From Pseudorhodobacter wandonensis (lineage in GTDB: Bacteria > Pseudomonadota > Alphaproteobacteria > Rhodobacterales > Rhodobacteraceae): DNA of 64,000 nucleotides. The notes beneath the pieces are model-generated. The model searched no databases. It was not told the DNA's origin and was given only the letters and a program-made list of their open reading frames with translations. The stretch spans positions 1 to 64,000 of the forward strand of contig NZ_LGHT01000026.1 in NCBI RefSeq assembly GCF_001202035.1, in the 5' to 3' direction. Positions 53,940-61,814 of the stretch are shown in pieces; the stretch's first letter is position 1; the number at the start of each line of letters is the position of its first letter. A program made the translations under genes and the position numbers.

Positions 53940-54514
53940 GGAATTCGGCAATGTCATTCCTGTCCCGGGCCTTTCGACGTTTCTTGCACAACGAAGACGG
54001 CGCGTTTCTTGTCGACGCGCTTTTGCTGCTTCCCGCTTTCGTCTGGGCCTATACAGGTTTGTTTGTCTATTGGGACGCCTATCGCGCCATTAACACTGTC
54101 CAAAAAGCAAGCTACACGATTTCCGATTTGCTGTCGCGCAACCAAGATGTGGCAGGCATCAATGACGCCTATCTCGCCGGTATGCGCACAACCCTGAACA
54201 CCATGATCGATGCCGATCAATCCAGCAAAATCCGCGTCACATCCTATAAATGGAGCGAGCCGAACAACCGTTATGAGGTGATCTTCTCGCGTTCACCAAA
54301 CAATGAAATGACCGCACTGACGAACGCCAACCTCGCAGCCATCACCGACCGCCTGCCTCTGATGTCTGATGGTGACAGCGCCGTTTTGCTAGAGGTCGAG
54401 GTCAGCTACACCCCCCCCGCCGCTTTCGGGCTTGACCCGACAACACTTGAACAGTTCATCGTGACGCGGCCACGCTTTGTGGCAAAGCTCTGCCACGTCA
54501 GTTTTGCCTGCTGA
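53936..54514 (+). CDS. TadE/TadF-like pseudopilin
   Basis: 192 residues. Membrane region NEDGAFLVDALLLLPAFVWAYTGLFVYW (about 19-46, split by the Gly-Ala processing site after EDG). The helix keeps an acidic Asp where TadE has Glu. The rest (about 47-190) is periplasmic and unrecognised beyond the family. Overlaps tadE by 4 nt. Likely the TadF counterpart. Its last codons and stop form the left arm of a 16-bp hairpin. Confidence 0.82.
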   Translation: MRNSAMSFLSRAFRRFLHNEDGAFLVDALLLLPAFVWAYTGLFVYWDAYRAINTVQKASYTISDLLSRNQDVAGINDAYLAGMRTTLNTMIDADQSSKIRVTSYKWSEPNNRYEVIFSRSPNNEMTALTNANLAAITDRLPLMSDGDSAVLLEVEVSYTPPAAFGLDPTTLEQFIVTRPRFVAKLCHVSFAC

Positions 54515-54567
54515 TCTGCTCGACAGCAGGCAAAACTGAAACGCCTGCCGAACCGGCAGGCGTTTCA
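54498..54567. terminator. Two consecutive strong hairpins closing the tadG-tadE operon
   Basis: Hairpin 1: TCAGTTTTGCCTGCTG / CAGCAGGCAAAACTGA (16-bp perfect stem, 10-nt loop, 54498-54539). Hairpin 2: TGAAACGCCTGCCG / CGGCAGGCGTTTCA (14-bp perfect stem, 3-nt loop, 54537-54567). They share TGA at 54537-54539. Located between convergent genes, so probably bidirectional. Confidence 0.88.
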
Positions 54568-54569
54568 GT

Positions 54570-55073
54570 CTATTCCCCTTGTTGCCCGCGCATGGCGATC
54601 AACGCCGAAACCACCTCGGCCATATAGCGCGCCGGTTGCGATGGCGTCACACCTCCGATACCCACACGCTTGCCAATCCGCCACCACAGGCCCGGCACCC
54701 AGGCAAACCCCATGCCTTGATACAACACCAGCGAAAACCCGTGTGACGGCTTCAGCGCAAAGGCCCCGCGCGAAACCTCGCGGACATTCGAAATCTCGGC
54801 CAGCAACCGCCCGCCATCCTCACGCAATCCGCTTGTGGTCAAAACCAAACCGGTGGCCGTGGCGCGCCAGGTCAGAAACGTGCCTAAAAACACCGCACCG
54901 CCCAGCGCCATCAACATCAGCCGCAACAACATCTGCTCGCGCGGAAAACCCAGTGCAAGGCTGACAAACACACAGCCCAGCGCAACCTGCACCACAACGC
55001 CCATCACCCGGCGGGGCTGCGACGGATCCAGCCGCGCCAATACCTGCTCGGCCTCACCCACTTGCTCTGTCAT
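54570..55073 (-). CDS. Small membrane protein of unknown function
   Basis: 167 residues; not recognised. Two hydrophobic stretches (about 22-42, RVMGVVVQVALGCVFVSLAL, and 50-70, MLMALGGAVFLGTFL) suggest a hairpin membrane anchor. The C-terminal part (about 75-160) resembles a PH-like or b-strand-rich cytosolic domain with GLVLTTSGLREDGGRLLAEISNV. GGAGGA 7 nt before the ATG at 55073 supports this start against longer open frames. Divergent from pirin. Confidence 0.65.
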   Translation of the reverse strand: MTEQVGEAEQVLARLDPSQPRRVMGVVVQVALGCVFVSLALGFPREQMLLRLMLMALGGAVFLGTFLTWRATATGLVLTTSGLREDGGRLLAEISNVREVSRGAFALKPSHGFSLVLYQGMGFAWVPGLWWRIGKRVGIGGVTPSQPARYMAEVVSALIAMRGQQGE

Positions 55074-55248
55074 CCGCTCGTCCTCCGCATTTTTCATACC
55101 CGCTATAGCAGGTTGCACGGCCATAACCAGCCACCCCACGGCAAAAGAGTGCCAAAGCGCACATCCCACCTGCACCACTGCGCAATTGCCGAAACGCCGC
55201 CCGCGCCCTACCTTCCATCCAACACAGCGCCAAAAAAAGGAGGCCAGA

Positions 55249-56160
55249 ATGTCCATTCGCCCCGTCATATCCGAAACCCTCGCCCAAGCAACGATGGAAG
55301 GCGCAGGCGTCCACCTGCATCGCGCCTTTGGCTTTCATAACCCTGATCAGATGGATCCCTTCCTGTTGTTCGACGATTTTCGCAATGAACACCCGAACGC
55401 CTATATGCGCGGCTTTCCGTGGCACCCGCATCGCGGCATTGAAACCATCACCTATGTGCTGGCAGGCACGGTCGATCACGCCGACAGCCTCGGCAACAGC
55501 GGCAGCTTGGGCGCAGGCGACGTGCAATGGATGACCGCAGGCTCGGGCATCCTGCATCAGGAAATGCCGCATGGTAACACCTCCGGGCAAATGCACGGCT
55601 TTCAGCTCTGGGCCAATCTGCCGGCCCATCTGAAAATGACCCAGCCGCGCTATCAGGATGTCAGCAGCACCGACATCCCTGAAATCATCGACGATGACGG
55701 CACCACCGTGCGCGTGATTGTGGGCAGTTTCTGGGGCAAAACCGGCCCCGTCGATGGCATCGCCGCCGATCCGCAATATCTGGATATCTCCGTGCCAGCG
55801 GGTCTCAAAAAATCCTTCAAGATCGACACCCGCAACTCTGCCTTCGCCTATATCTTTGATGGCAAAGGCAATTTCCGTGACGCCAGCCGCCCGCGCGGCG
55901 TGCTCTTGGAAAAAGAGGTCCGCGGCCAAGAGGTCAATATCCGCGATATGTCGGGCAATCGCACGCTGGTCCAGTTCGGCTCGGGCGATGAGGTGACTGT
56001 GCAGGCAGGCGACCAGGGCGTCCGCTTTCTGCTGATCTCGGGTGCGCCGATCCGCGAACCGGTGGCGTGGCACGGCCCGATCGTGATGAACACCAAAGAC
56101 GAAATTCGTCAGGCCCTTGCCGATCTGCGCAACGACACCTTTATCAAACCCGCGCATTAA
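55249..56160 (+). CDS. Pirin-family protein
   Basis: 303 residues, bicupin. Metal-binding His/Glu of the N-terminal cupin are visible in GFPWHPHRGIETITYVLAG (about 55-73; HPHRGxET) and GSGILHQEMP (about 98-107). The C-terminal pirin domain (about 175-285) includes AYIFDGKGNF and FLLISGAPIREPVAWHGPIVMN. Pirins bind iron; some act as quercetin dioxygenases or cofactors, and the bacterial role is usually unknown. AAAGGAGG is 6 nt upstream of the ATG. Confidence 0.92.
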   Translation: MSIRPVISETLAQATMEGAGVHLHRAFGFHNPDQMDPFLLFDDFRNEHPNAYMRGFPWHPHRGIETITYVLAGTVDHADSLGNSGSLGAGDVQWMTAGSGILHQEMPHGNTSGQMHGFQLWANLPAHLKMTQPRYQDVSSTDIPEIIDDDGTTVRVIVGSFWGKTGPVDGIAADPQYLDISVPAGLKKSFKIDTRNSAFAYIFDGKGNFRDASRPRGVLLEKEVRGQEVNIRDMSGNRTLVQFGSGDEVTVQAGDQGVRFLLISGAPIREPVAWHGPIVMNTKDEIRQALADLRNDTFIKPAH

Positions 56161-56231
56161 CACCTAAACGCGGCTTGCTCTCTTGACCGGCAGGCCGCAA
56201 ACTCTCCCGACCTAACGCCAAGGAGACCATC

Positions 56232-56924
56232 ATGCAACTCACATGGCTCGGCCACTCCAGCTTTCGTCTGGAAATCGAAGACGCCACCCTGCTGATCGAC
56301 CCCTGGCTGAGCGGCAACCCGATGCTTGCCGACACCCAACACGATGCCGCCACCACAGGCGCCACCCATATCCTGCTGACACATGGCCACGGCGACCACG
56401 CAGCCAACGCACTCGGCATCGCCAAAAAGCAAAGTATCCCAATTGCTTGCATCCACGAGCTGTCCGAAATCCTCAGCGCTGAGGGCGCGCAAACCATCGG
56501 CTTTGGCAAAGGCGGCACCATTGATCTGGGCGGGGCCAAGGTGACCATGGTCAACGCCTCGCATTCCTCAACCATCGATTTCAAAGGCGGTGCCCCCGCC
56601 GCCGCAGGCGCCGAGGCAGGCTTCATGATCGCTGGCGAAGGCCACACAATCTATGTGTCAGGCGATACCGACATCATGGCCGATATGGATTGGATGGGCG
56701 ATTACCACAAACCCGATATCGGCATTCTCTGCGCAGGCGGGCATTACACGATGGATATGAAACGCGCAGCCTATGCCGCCAAGCGCTATTTCAATTTCAA
56801 AACCGTCATCCCCTGCCACTACCGCACCTTCCCGATTCTGGAACAGTCGGCACAGGCGCTGATCGACGGCCTGCCGGGCGTGCACGTGATTGAACCACAA
56901 GTGATGCAGCCGATCACACTGTAG
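56232..56924 (+). CDS. UPF0173 metal-dependent hydrolase (metallo-beta-lactamase fold)
   Basis: 230 residues. Starts with MQLTWLGHSSFRLEIEDATL, has the metal motif THGHGDHAANAL (about 55-66), VNASHSS (about 107-113), YVSGDTDIMADM (about 141-152) and a terminal CHYRTFP. Length and blocks match the UPF0173/YtkL group, whose substrate is not established. GGAGACC precedes the ATG. Followed by a perfect hairpin. Confidence 0.92.
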   Translation: MQLTWLGHSSFRLEIEDATLLIDPWLSGNPMLADTQHDAATTGATHILLTHGHGDHAANALGIAKKQSIPIACIHELSEILSAEGAQTIGFGKGGTIDLGGAKVTMVNASHSSTIDFKGGAPAAAGAEAGFMIAGEGHTIYVSGDTDIMADMDWMGDYHKPDIGILCAGGHYTMDMKRAAYAAKRYFNFKTVIPCHYRTFPILEQSAQALIDGLPGVHVIEPQVMQPITL

Positions 56925-56944
56925 AAACACTGACCACGTGACCA

Positions 56945-56977
56945 CGCAGCCGAGAGGCTAAACACCTCTCGGCTGCG
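56945..56977 (+). terminator. Hairpin downstream of the UPF0173 gene
   Basis: CGCAGCCGAGAGG / CCTCTCGGCTGCG, perfect 13-bp stem with 7-nt loop, no T tract. Probably a terminator or 3'-end protector. Confidence 0.75.
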
Positions 56978-57163
56978 ACCGCTCTTGACAAGTTCCAGTG
57001 GCCTCCGCACCAAATACCGCATGAAACATCGCATTAACCAACAAGCGACCGCCTGCGCCGCCCCCTAAAGCGCGGCAGGATTTCTATGCCGCACCCCTCC
57101 GGGCGGCAACAAATTCGGCCTTGCTGGTCCGCCCCCCCCCTAGCACCCGAGTAAGGCCGAAAC

Positions 57164-57607
57164 ATGATAACAACCCGTCCCGCCGCGCCCTCCGATATTC
57201 CTGCATTGCTCGTTGGCATCACCCAACTTGCCACCCATCACGGCGACACAGCCACCGCCACAGCCGAAACGCTGGCCCGCGACCTCTTTGGCCCCCTGCC
57301 TTGGATGCACGCACTTATGGCTGAAACCGGCCAAAGCGTAACGGGCTACGCCATCCTGCTGCCACTTGCGCAACTGCAATTTGGTAAGCGGGGCATGGAT
57401 TTGCACCACCTGTTCACATGGCCAGAGCACCGCAAAACCGGTACCGGCCGCGCGCTGTTGTTGGCGGCCCAAGCCTATGCCCGCGACCTCGGCTGCACCT
57501 ATATGACAGTCGGCACCCACCCCGATAATACAGACGCACAAGCCTATTACCTGCGGCACGGCTTTACCCCGCGCGCGCCAAGCCCCCGATTTGCGCTCAT
57601 GCTATAG
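57164..57607 (+). CDS. GNAT-family N-acetyltransferase
   Basis: 147 residues. N-terminal ITTRPAAPSDIPALLVGI opening, the central strand MDLHHLFTWPEHRKTGTGRALL (about 79-100) containing the acetyl-CoA pyrophosphate loop R-K-T-G-T-G-R, and a C-terminal YMTVGTHPDNTDAQAYYLRHGF (about 118-139). Transfers acetyl to an unknown amine or protein. Monocistronic. The 204-nt downstream gap to the convergent deaminase gene is AT-richer near 57720 and holds no gene. Confidence 0.87.
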   Translation: MITTRPAAPSDIPALLVGITQLATHHGDTATATAETLARDLFGPLPWMHALMAETGQSVTGYAILLPLAQLQFGKRGMDLHHLFTWPEHRKTGTGRALLLAAQAYARDLGCTYMTVGTHPDNTDAQAYYLRHGFTPRAPSPRFALML

Positions 57608-57811
57608 GCCGTGCTGCGGCCCCTACAGATCTGGGCATGTCGCACATTTTCACAAGCGACACTGCCAACAAACGCAACCTTAGCCCGATTGCCACACAGC
57701 CCAAACGCGGCGCATGACACCTCTTAACAATTGGTAAACAAAAATATGAAAACAATTTAAATTCAAAAAGTTACCAAGACGTCCGCGCGCGGTCATCTGC
57801 CTAAATCGCCC

Positions 57812-58267
57812 TCACACATCCCGCCGCGCGGCAAAAAATGCCCGCAACATCGCGCCCGACTCCTCTGCCGAAATCCCTTCATAAACCTCTGGCACATGAT
57901 GGCACTGGGGGTGCGAAAACACCCGCGCCCCCACTTCAACGCCCCCTGATTTCGGGTCAGACGCCCCATAATATAGCCGCCTGATCCGCGCCCCCGAAAT
58001 CGCGGCGGCACACATCGGGCATGGCTCCAACGTCACATAAAGATCATGCCCGCCCAACCTCTCGGCACCCAAAAACCGGCACGCCTCACGGATCACCAAA
58101 ACCTCGGCATGGGCGGTCGGATCACATAATTCCCGCACCCTGTTTCCGGCCCGCGCAACCACACCTTGCGGCCCAACCAGAACGGCGCCGACCGGCACCT
58201 CGCCGCGCAGCCCCGCCGCCCGCGCCTCCTCCAGCGCGATCTCCATATATGAGGTGAATCCAACCAT
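57812..58267 (-). CDS. tadA: tRNA-specific adenosine deaminase
   Basis: 151 residues. Deaminates A34 to inosine in tRNA-Arg(ACG). Zinc site: HAEVLVIREA (His and catalytic Glu at about 52-54) and TLEPCPMCAAAISGARI (Cys pair at about 82 and 85). C-terminal FFAARR is typical. The ATG at 58267 has AAGG 7 nt upstream; ATG 58246 is an alternative. Not related to the pilus ATPase sometimes given the same symbol. Confidence 0.94.
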   Translation of the reverse strand: MVGFTSYMEIALEEARAAGLRGEVPVGAVLVGPQGVVARAGNRVRELCDPTAHAEVLVIREACRFLGAERLGGHDLYVTLEPCPMCAAAISGARIRRLYYGASDPKSGGVEVGARVFSHPQCHHVPEVYEGISAEESGAMLRAFFAARRDV

Positions 58268-58323
58268 CGCCCAGCCTTGCCTCACCCCTCAATTAATTTC
58301 AATCCCTCCCTTGCCCCTTCATC

Positions 58324-58376
58324 TTGGACCAAATACCTTTGGGGGTCCGGGGGCTAACAGCCCCCGGCGCTTTGCC
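58324..58376. repeat. Dispersed intergenic repeat, short form (copy 4)
   Basis: TTGGACCAAATACCTTTGGG, then GTCCGGGGGC-TAACA-GCCCCCGGC. Same layout as the unit at 14624. Lies in the divergent gap between tadA and rluB. Confidence 0.65.
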
Positions 58377-58411
58377 ACGTCGCGATGACGTCGCCATATA
58401 AGGCCGATCCA

Positions 58412-59461
58412 ATGACTACACCCACCACCCCAGCAGGCGACCGCATCGCCAAAGTTCTATCCCGCGTCGGCGTAGCCTCGCGCCGCGAAGCAGAGCGGAT
58501 GATCGAACTCGGCCAAGTCGCCGTGAACGGCAAAATCATCGACAGCCCCGCGCTCAACGTCACGCCCAGCGACCGCATCACGGTTGATGGCCAACCCATC
58601 GGCCAGCCCGAACCCGCGCGGCTCTGGCTCTATTACAAACCCGACGGCCTCGTCACATCAAACAGCGATGAAAAGGGCCGCGACACGATATTCGATCACC
58701 TTCCCGAAGATCTGCCCCGCGTCATGTCCGTCGGCCGCCTCGATCTCAACTCCGAAGGGCTGCTTTTGCTGACCAATGACGGCGGGCTGAAACGCAAGCT
58801 GGAACTGCCCTCAACCGGTTGGCTGCGCAAATACCGCGTCCGCGTGAATGGCAACCCCACCGATGTCGATCTCGAACCGCTGCGCCGTGGCATCACTGTC
58901 GAGGGCGAAAAATTCCAGCCGATGATCGTTGTCCTCGACCGTATCCAAGGCGCCAATGCCTGGCTGACCGTGGGCCTGCGCGAAGGTAAAAACCGCGAAA
59001 TCCGCCGCGCCATGATGGCGATCAACTTGACCGTGAACCGTTTGATCCGCGTCAGCTATGGCCCGTTCCGTCTGGGCGAGCTGACCCCCGGCGAAGTGAC
59101 CGAGGTCAAAGGCCGCGTGCTGCGCGACCAGCTTGGCCAGCGCGAATTGCCCGAAGATGCCGTCGCCCCTGTGCCACGTGCGCCCCGCGCCAAAGGTCCG
59201 CGCATTTCCAAACCCGGCCCGAAACCCGCCGCAAAACCCATGGCGGCCCCCAGCACAAATCGCGGCCCCAAAACCGGTGACACGGCCAAAACCACGGCCC
59301 CAGCCAAAGCACGGTTTACCAAGCCCCGCACACCAGTCGCAGAGGCGCAAACCATCGAAAAGCCCATACGCGCCAAACCGGTAGCCAAACGCACCGCCCC
59401 GTCCCGCAATGCCGCCCAGCCTGCCACCAAAAGCGGCAAACCAGCGAATCGTCGCCCATGA
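58412..59461 (+). CDS. rluB: 23S rRNA pseudouridine synthase, RluB-type
   Basis: 349 residues. S4 RNA-binding domain (about 11-60; IAKVLSRVGVASRREAERMI), then the RsuA-family catalytic domain (about 68-230) with catalytic Asp in VGRLDLNSEGLLLLTNDG (about 110-127) and GLREGKNREIRRAM (about 190-203). Residues about 240-349 are a basic Lys/Pro/Ala-rich tail, as in many RluB. The ATG at 58412 with AAGG 8 nt before it is preferred to 58385. Probably modifies U2605 of 23S rRNA (E. coli numbering). Confidence 0.92.
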   Translation: MTTPTTPAGDRIAKVLSRVGVASRREAERMIELGQVAVNGKIIDSPALNVTPSDRITVDGQPIGQPEPARLWLYYKPDGLVTSNSDEKGRDTIFDHLPEDLPRVMSVGRLDLNSEGLLLLTNDGGLKRKLELPSTGWLRKYRVRVNGNPTDVDLEPLRRGITVEGEKFQPMIVVLDRIQGANAWLTVGLREGKNREIRRAMMAINLTVNRLIRVSYGPFRLGELTPGEVTEVKGRVLRDQLGQRELPEDAVAPVPRAPRAKGPRISKPGPKPAAKPMAAPSTNRGPKTGDTAKTTAPAKARFTKPRTPVAEAQTIEKPIRAKPVAKRTAPSRNAAQPATKSGKPANRRP

Positions 59462-59470
59462 AACGTGTTA

Positions 59471-59498
59471 GCGGGGAATAAACTCTGCAATTCCCCGC
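59471..59498 (+). terminator. Hairpin downstream of rluB
   Basis: GCGGGGAAT / ATTCCCCGC, 9-bp perfect stem with 10-nt loop, 10 nt after the rluB stop; no T tract. Confidence 0.55.
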
Positions 59499-59615
59499 AT
59501 ATGCGGCTGGTATGAACGACTGGCTATCCATATAGTTAAGGCGTGAAACGGGTCGATCGCATAGCGGCTTGCCAACTGGCGGGCCGCAGCGATAACCTGC
59601 AACAAGGGGTTGTAC

Positions 59616-59699
59616 ATGTCTTCAAACGGGTTGAAAACGCTATCCTTTTTGCTGCTTGTCGCGCTGACGTTTTACGTAGCCAGCTTGGGGTCGATCTGA
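59616..59699 (+). CDS. 27-residue single-helix membrane microprotein
   Basis: Too short for usual gene calling. The ATG at 59616 has AAGGGG 7 nt upstream. The product has a short polar N-terminus (MSSNGLKT) and one hydrophobic helix (LSFLLLVALTFYVASLG, about 9-25). Its TGA overlaps the ATG of the XpaC-like gene by one base (TGATG), the usual sign of translational coupling. This reading also explains the start of the downstream gene better than the long in-frame GTG start at 59543. No known family recognised. Existence is inferred from signals only. Confidence 0.6.
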   Translation: MSSNGLKTLSFLLLVALTFYVASLGSI

Positions 59700-60574
59700 T
59701 GGCACAACGTTTTGGCGGCAAATTCAGCCCTACTGGTGGCCCCTCGGGCCCCACCCCCGACAATAAGGGTTTTCAAACCAAACGCCCGACCAAGGCGGGG
59801 TTTCGCTCTAACTTGCTGTTTTTCCTTCCTGTCCCGTTCTTGTGGAAAGCGTTTTTCGAGGATCCGATCACCCTGATAATGGGTCTTGTCACCACTGCCT
59901 TGATGCTGCTCGGGGCGTGGCTTACCCGCGAAGGCCTGTTCGCCCAAGAGGCGTATGAGGCCCGCAGTATCGCCCGCCGCCCCGCTTTGCCGCGCAAAAT
60001 CATCGGCGCTGTGCTGATCGGCCTCGGCTTGGGCTGCGGCGCGCTTATGTCGGGCCAAAGCAGCCTTATTGCCATTGCTTTGGCAACGCTTGGCGCCTTT
60101 TTGCACCTTGGCACGTTCGGCTTTGACCCGCTGGCCAACAAAGGCGTCGAAGGGCTGGATGATTTTCAAACCGACCGTGTGGCCAAAGCCGTTGATACCG
60201 GCGAGGCCCATCTGAAAGCGATGAAAGACGCGATCTTGCGCGCCCGTGACCGCCAGCTTGAAGGGCGCGTCGATCACTTTGCCGATACCGCGCGCGCCCT
60301 GTTTCGCACCGTTGAAAACGACCCGCGCGATCTGACTGCGGCCCGAAAATATCTGGGCATCTACCTGCAAGGCGCGCGTGAGGCGACCATCAAGTTTGTC
60401 GATCTCTATGCCCAGAACCGCGATGCCAAGATGCGTGCCGATTATGACGCTTTGCTAACCGATCTGGAAACCAATTTCGCCAGCCGCACGACGGCACTTT
60501 TGTCTGACAATCACACTGATCTGAACGTCGAAATAGAGGTCTTGCGGGAACGTCTGGCCTTTGAAAACCGTTAA
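59699..60574 (+). CDS. XpaC-like protein (5-bromo-4-chloroindolyl phosphate hydrolysis family)
   Basis: 291 residues. N-terminal polar region (about 1-32), two or three membrane helices (about 36-68, LLFFLPVPFLWKAF and ITLIMGLVTTALMLLGAWL, and about 100-135), then the cytosolic XpaC helical domain (about 150-285; LDDFQTDRVAKAVDTGEAHLKAM, ARKYLGIYLQGAREATIKFVDLY). The family name comes from a colour assay in Bacillus; the true function is unknown. It is often a neighbour of TelA. Start coupled to the microprotein. Confidence 0.8.
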   Translation: MAQRFGGKFSPTGGPSGPTPDNKGFQTKRPTKAGFRSNLLFFLPVPFLWKAFFEDPITLIMGLVTTALMLLGAWLTREGLFAQEAYEARSIARRPALPRKIIGAVLIGLGLGCGALMSGQSSLIAIALATLGAFLHLGTFGFDPLANKGVEGLDDFQTDRVAKAVDTGEAHLKAMKDAILRARDRQLEGRVDHFADTARALFRTVENDPRDLTAARKYLGIYLQGAREATIKFVDLYAQNRDAKMRADYDALLTDLETNFASRTTALLSDNHTDLNVEIEVLRERLAFENR

Positions 60575-60607
60575 TCGCACCCTGTGCGCAATAGAGTGAG
60601 AGTATCC

Positions 60608-61792
60608 ATGGCCGAAACCATCCAACAAAAAGCCACCGCCGCCTTGGCAGAGGTCGAAGCCGTTACCGCAGTTGTGCTGCCCGAACCGGGCCGCGATTTG
60701 GTGACGCTCGACGCAGCCGCCCCGGCCCATGCCGCCGAAATCCAAAAGCGGATGGCGGAAATCGATATGACCAACACCCAGTCGATCATCTCATTCGGTT
60801 CCAGCGCGCAAACCGAATTGCAGGTGATTTCGCAGGCGATGCTGGCCGATGTTAAAAACAAGGATGTCGGCCCCGCGGGTGACAGCCTGCGCAACATGGT
60901 CAGCACCATTCGCGGCTTTTCGGTTTCCGAACTTGACGTGCGCCGCAAACGCACTTGGTGGGAAAGATTGCTGGGCCGCGCCGCCCCCTTTGCCAATTTC
61001 GTGGCGAAATTCGAAAACGTCCAAGGCCAGATTGACAACATCACCGAAACCTTGCTGGGCCATGAGCATACCCTGCTAAAAGACATCAAATCGCTGGATG
61101 TGCTTTATGATAAAACCCTGACTTTCTATGATGAACTGGCACTTTACATTGCGGCAGGCGAGGCCAAGATCAAAGATCTTGATGCCAATGACATCCCTGC
61201 AAAAGAGGCCGAGGTTTCTGCCGTTGCCGAAGAAAAACAGGTGATGAAAGCGCAGGAATTGCGCGATCTGCGCGCCGCACGTGATGACCTTGAACGCCGC
61301 GTGCATGACTTGAAACTGACCCGTCAGGTGACGATGCAATCCTTGCCTTCAATCCGTTTGGTGCAGGAAAACGACAAATCCTTGGTGACCAAGATCAACT
61401 CGACCTTGGTGAACACCGTGCCATTGTGGGAAACGCAGCTGGCGCAGGCTGTGACCATTCAACGCTCGCGCGAAGCTGCCGAGAGCATTCGCGCGGCCAA
61501 TGATCTGACCAATGAACTGCTGACCTCAAACGCCGAAAACTTGCAACAAACCAACCGTATCGTGCGCACCGAAATGGAACGCGGCGTGTTTGATATCGAA
61601 GCGGTGAAAAAGGCCAACGCAACGCTGATCGCCACGATCAACGAAAGCCTTGCCATTGCCGATGCGGGCAAAGCCAAACGCGCCGCCGCCGAGGCGGATC
61701 TGGTCAAGATGGAGCATGATCTGCGCGATACCCTTGCCTCGGCCAAGGCCCGCAAGGATGGTTTGGGCGATACGATCGGTGTCAAAGCGTAA
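60608..61792 (+). CDS. TelA/KlaA-family toxic anion resistance protein
   Basis: 394 residues, almost wholly alpha-helical with coiled-coil stretches. Core blocks: KRTWWERLLGRAAPFANFVAKFE (about 117-139), NIDNITETLLGHEHTLLKDIKSLDVLYDKTL region (about 143-175), and VPLWETQLAQAVTIQRSREAAE (about 274-295). Members were found in tellurite-resistance plasmids, but chromosomal copies probably act in envelope stress. ATG at 60608 follows GAGTGAGAG. Second protein gene of the cassette, 33 nt after XpaC. Confidence 0.88.
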   Translation: MAETIQQKATAALAEVEAVTAVVLPEPGRDLVTLDAAAPAHAAEIQKRMAEIDMTNTQSIISFGSSAQTELQVISQAMLADVKNKDVGPAGDSLRNMVSTIRGFSVSELDVRRKRTWWERLLGRAAPFANFVAKFENVQGQIDNITETLLGHEHTLLKDIKSLDVLYDKTLTFYDELALYIAAGEAKIKDLDANDIPAKEAEVSAVAEEKQVMKAQELRDLRAARDDLERRVHDLKLTRQVTMQSLPSIRLVQENDKSLVTKINSTLVNTVPLWETQLAQAVTIQRSREAAESIRAANDLTNELLTSNAENLQQTNRIVRTEMERGVFDIEAVKKANATLIATINESLAIADAGKAKRAAAEADLVKMEHDLRDTLASAKARKDGLGDTIGVKA

Positions 61793-61814
61793 GTCGACAA
61801 CAGAAAGCACAGCT

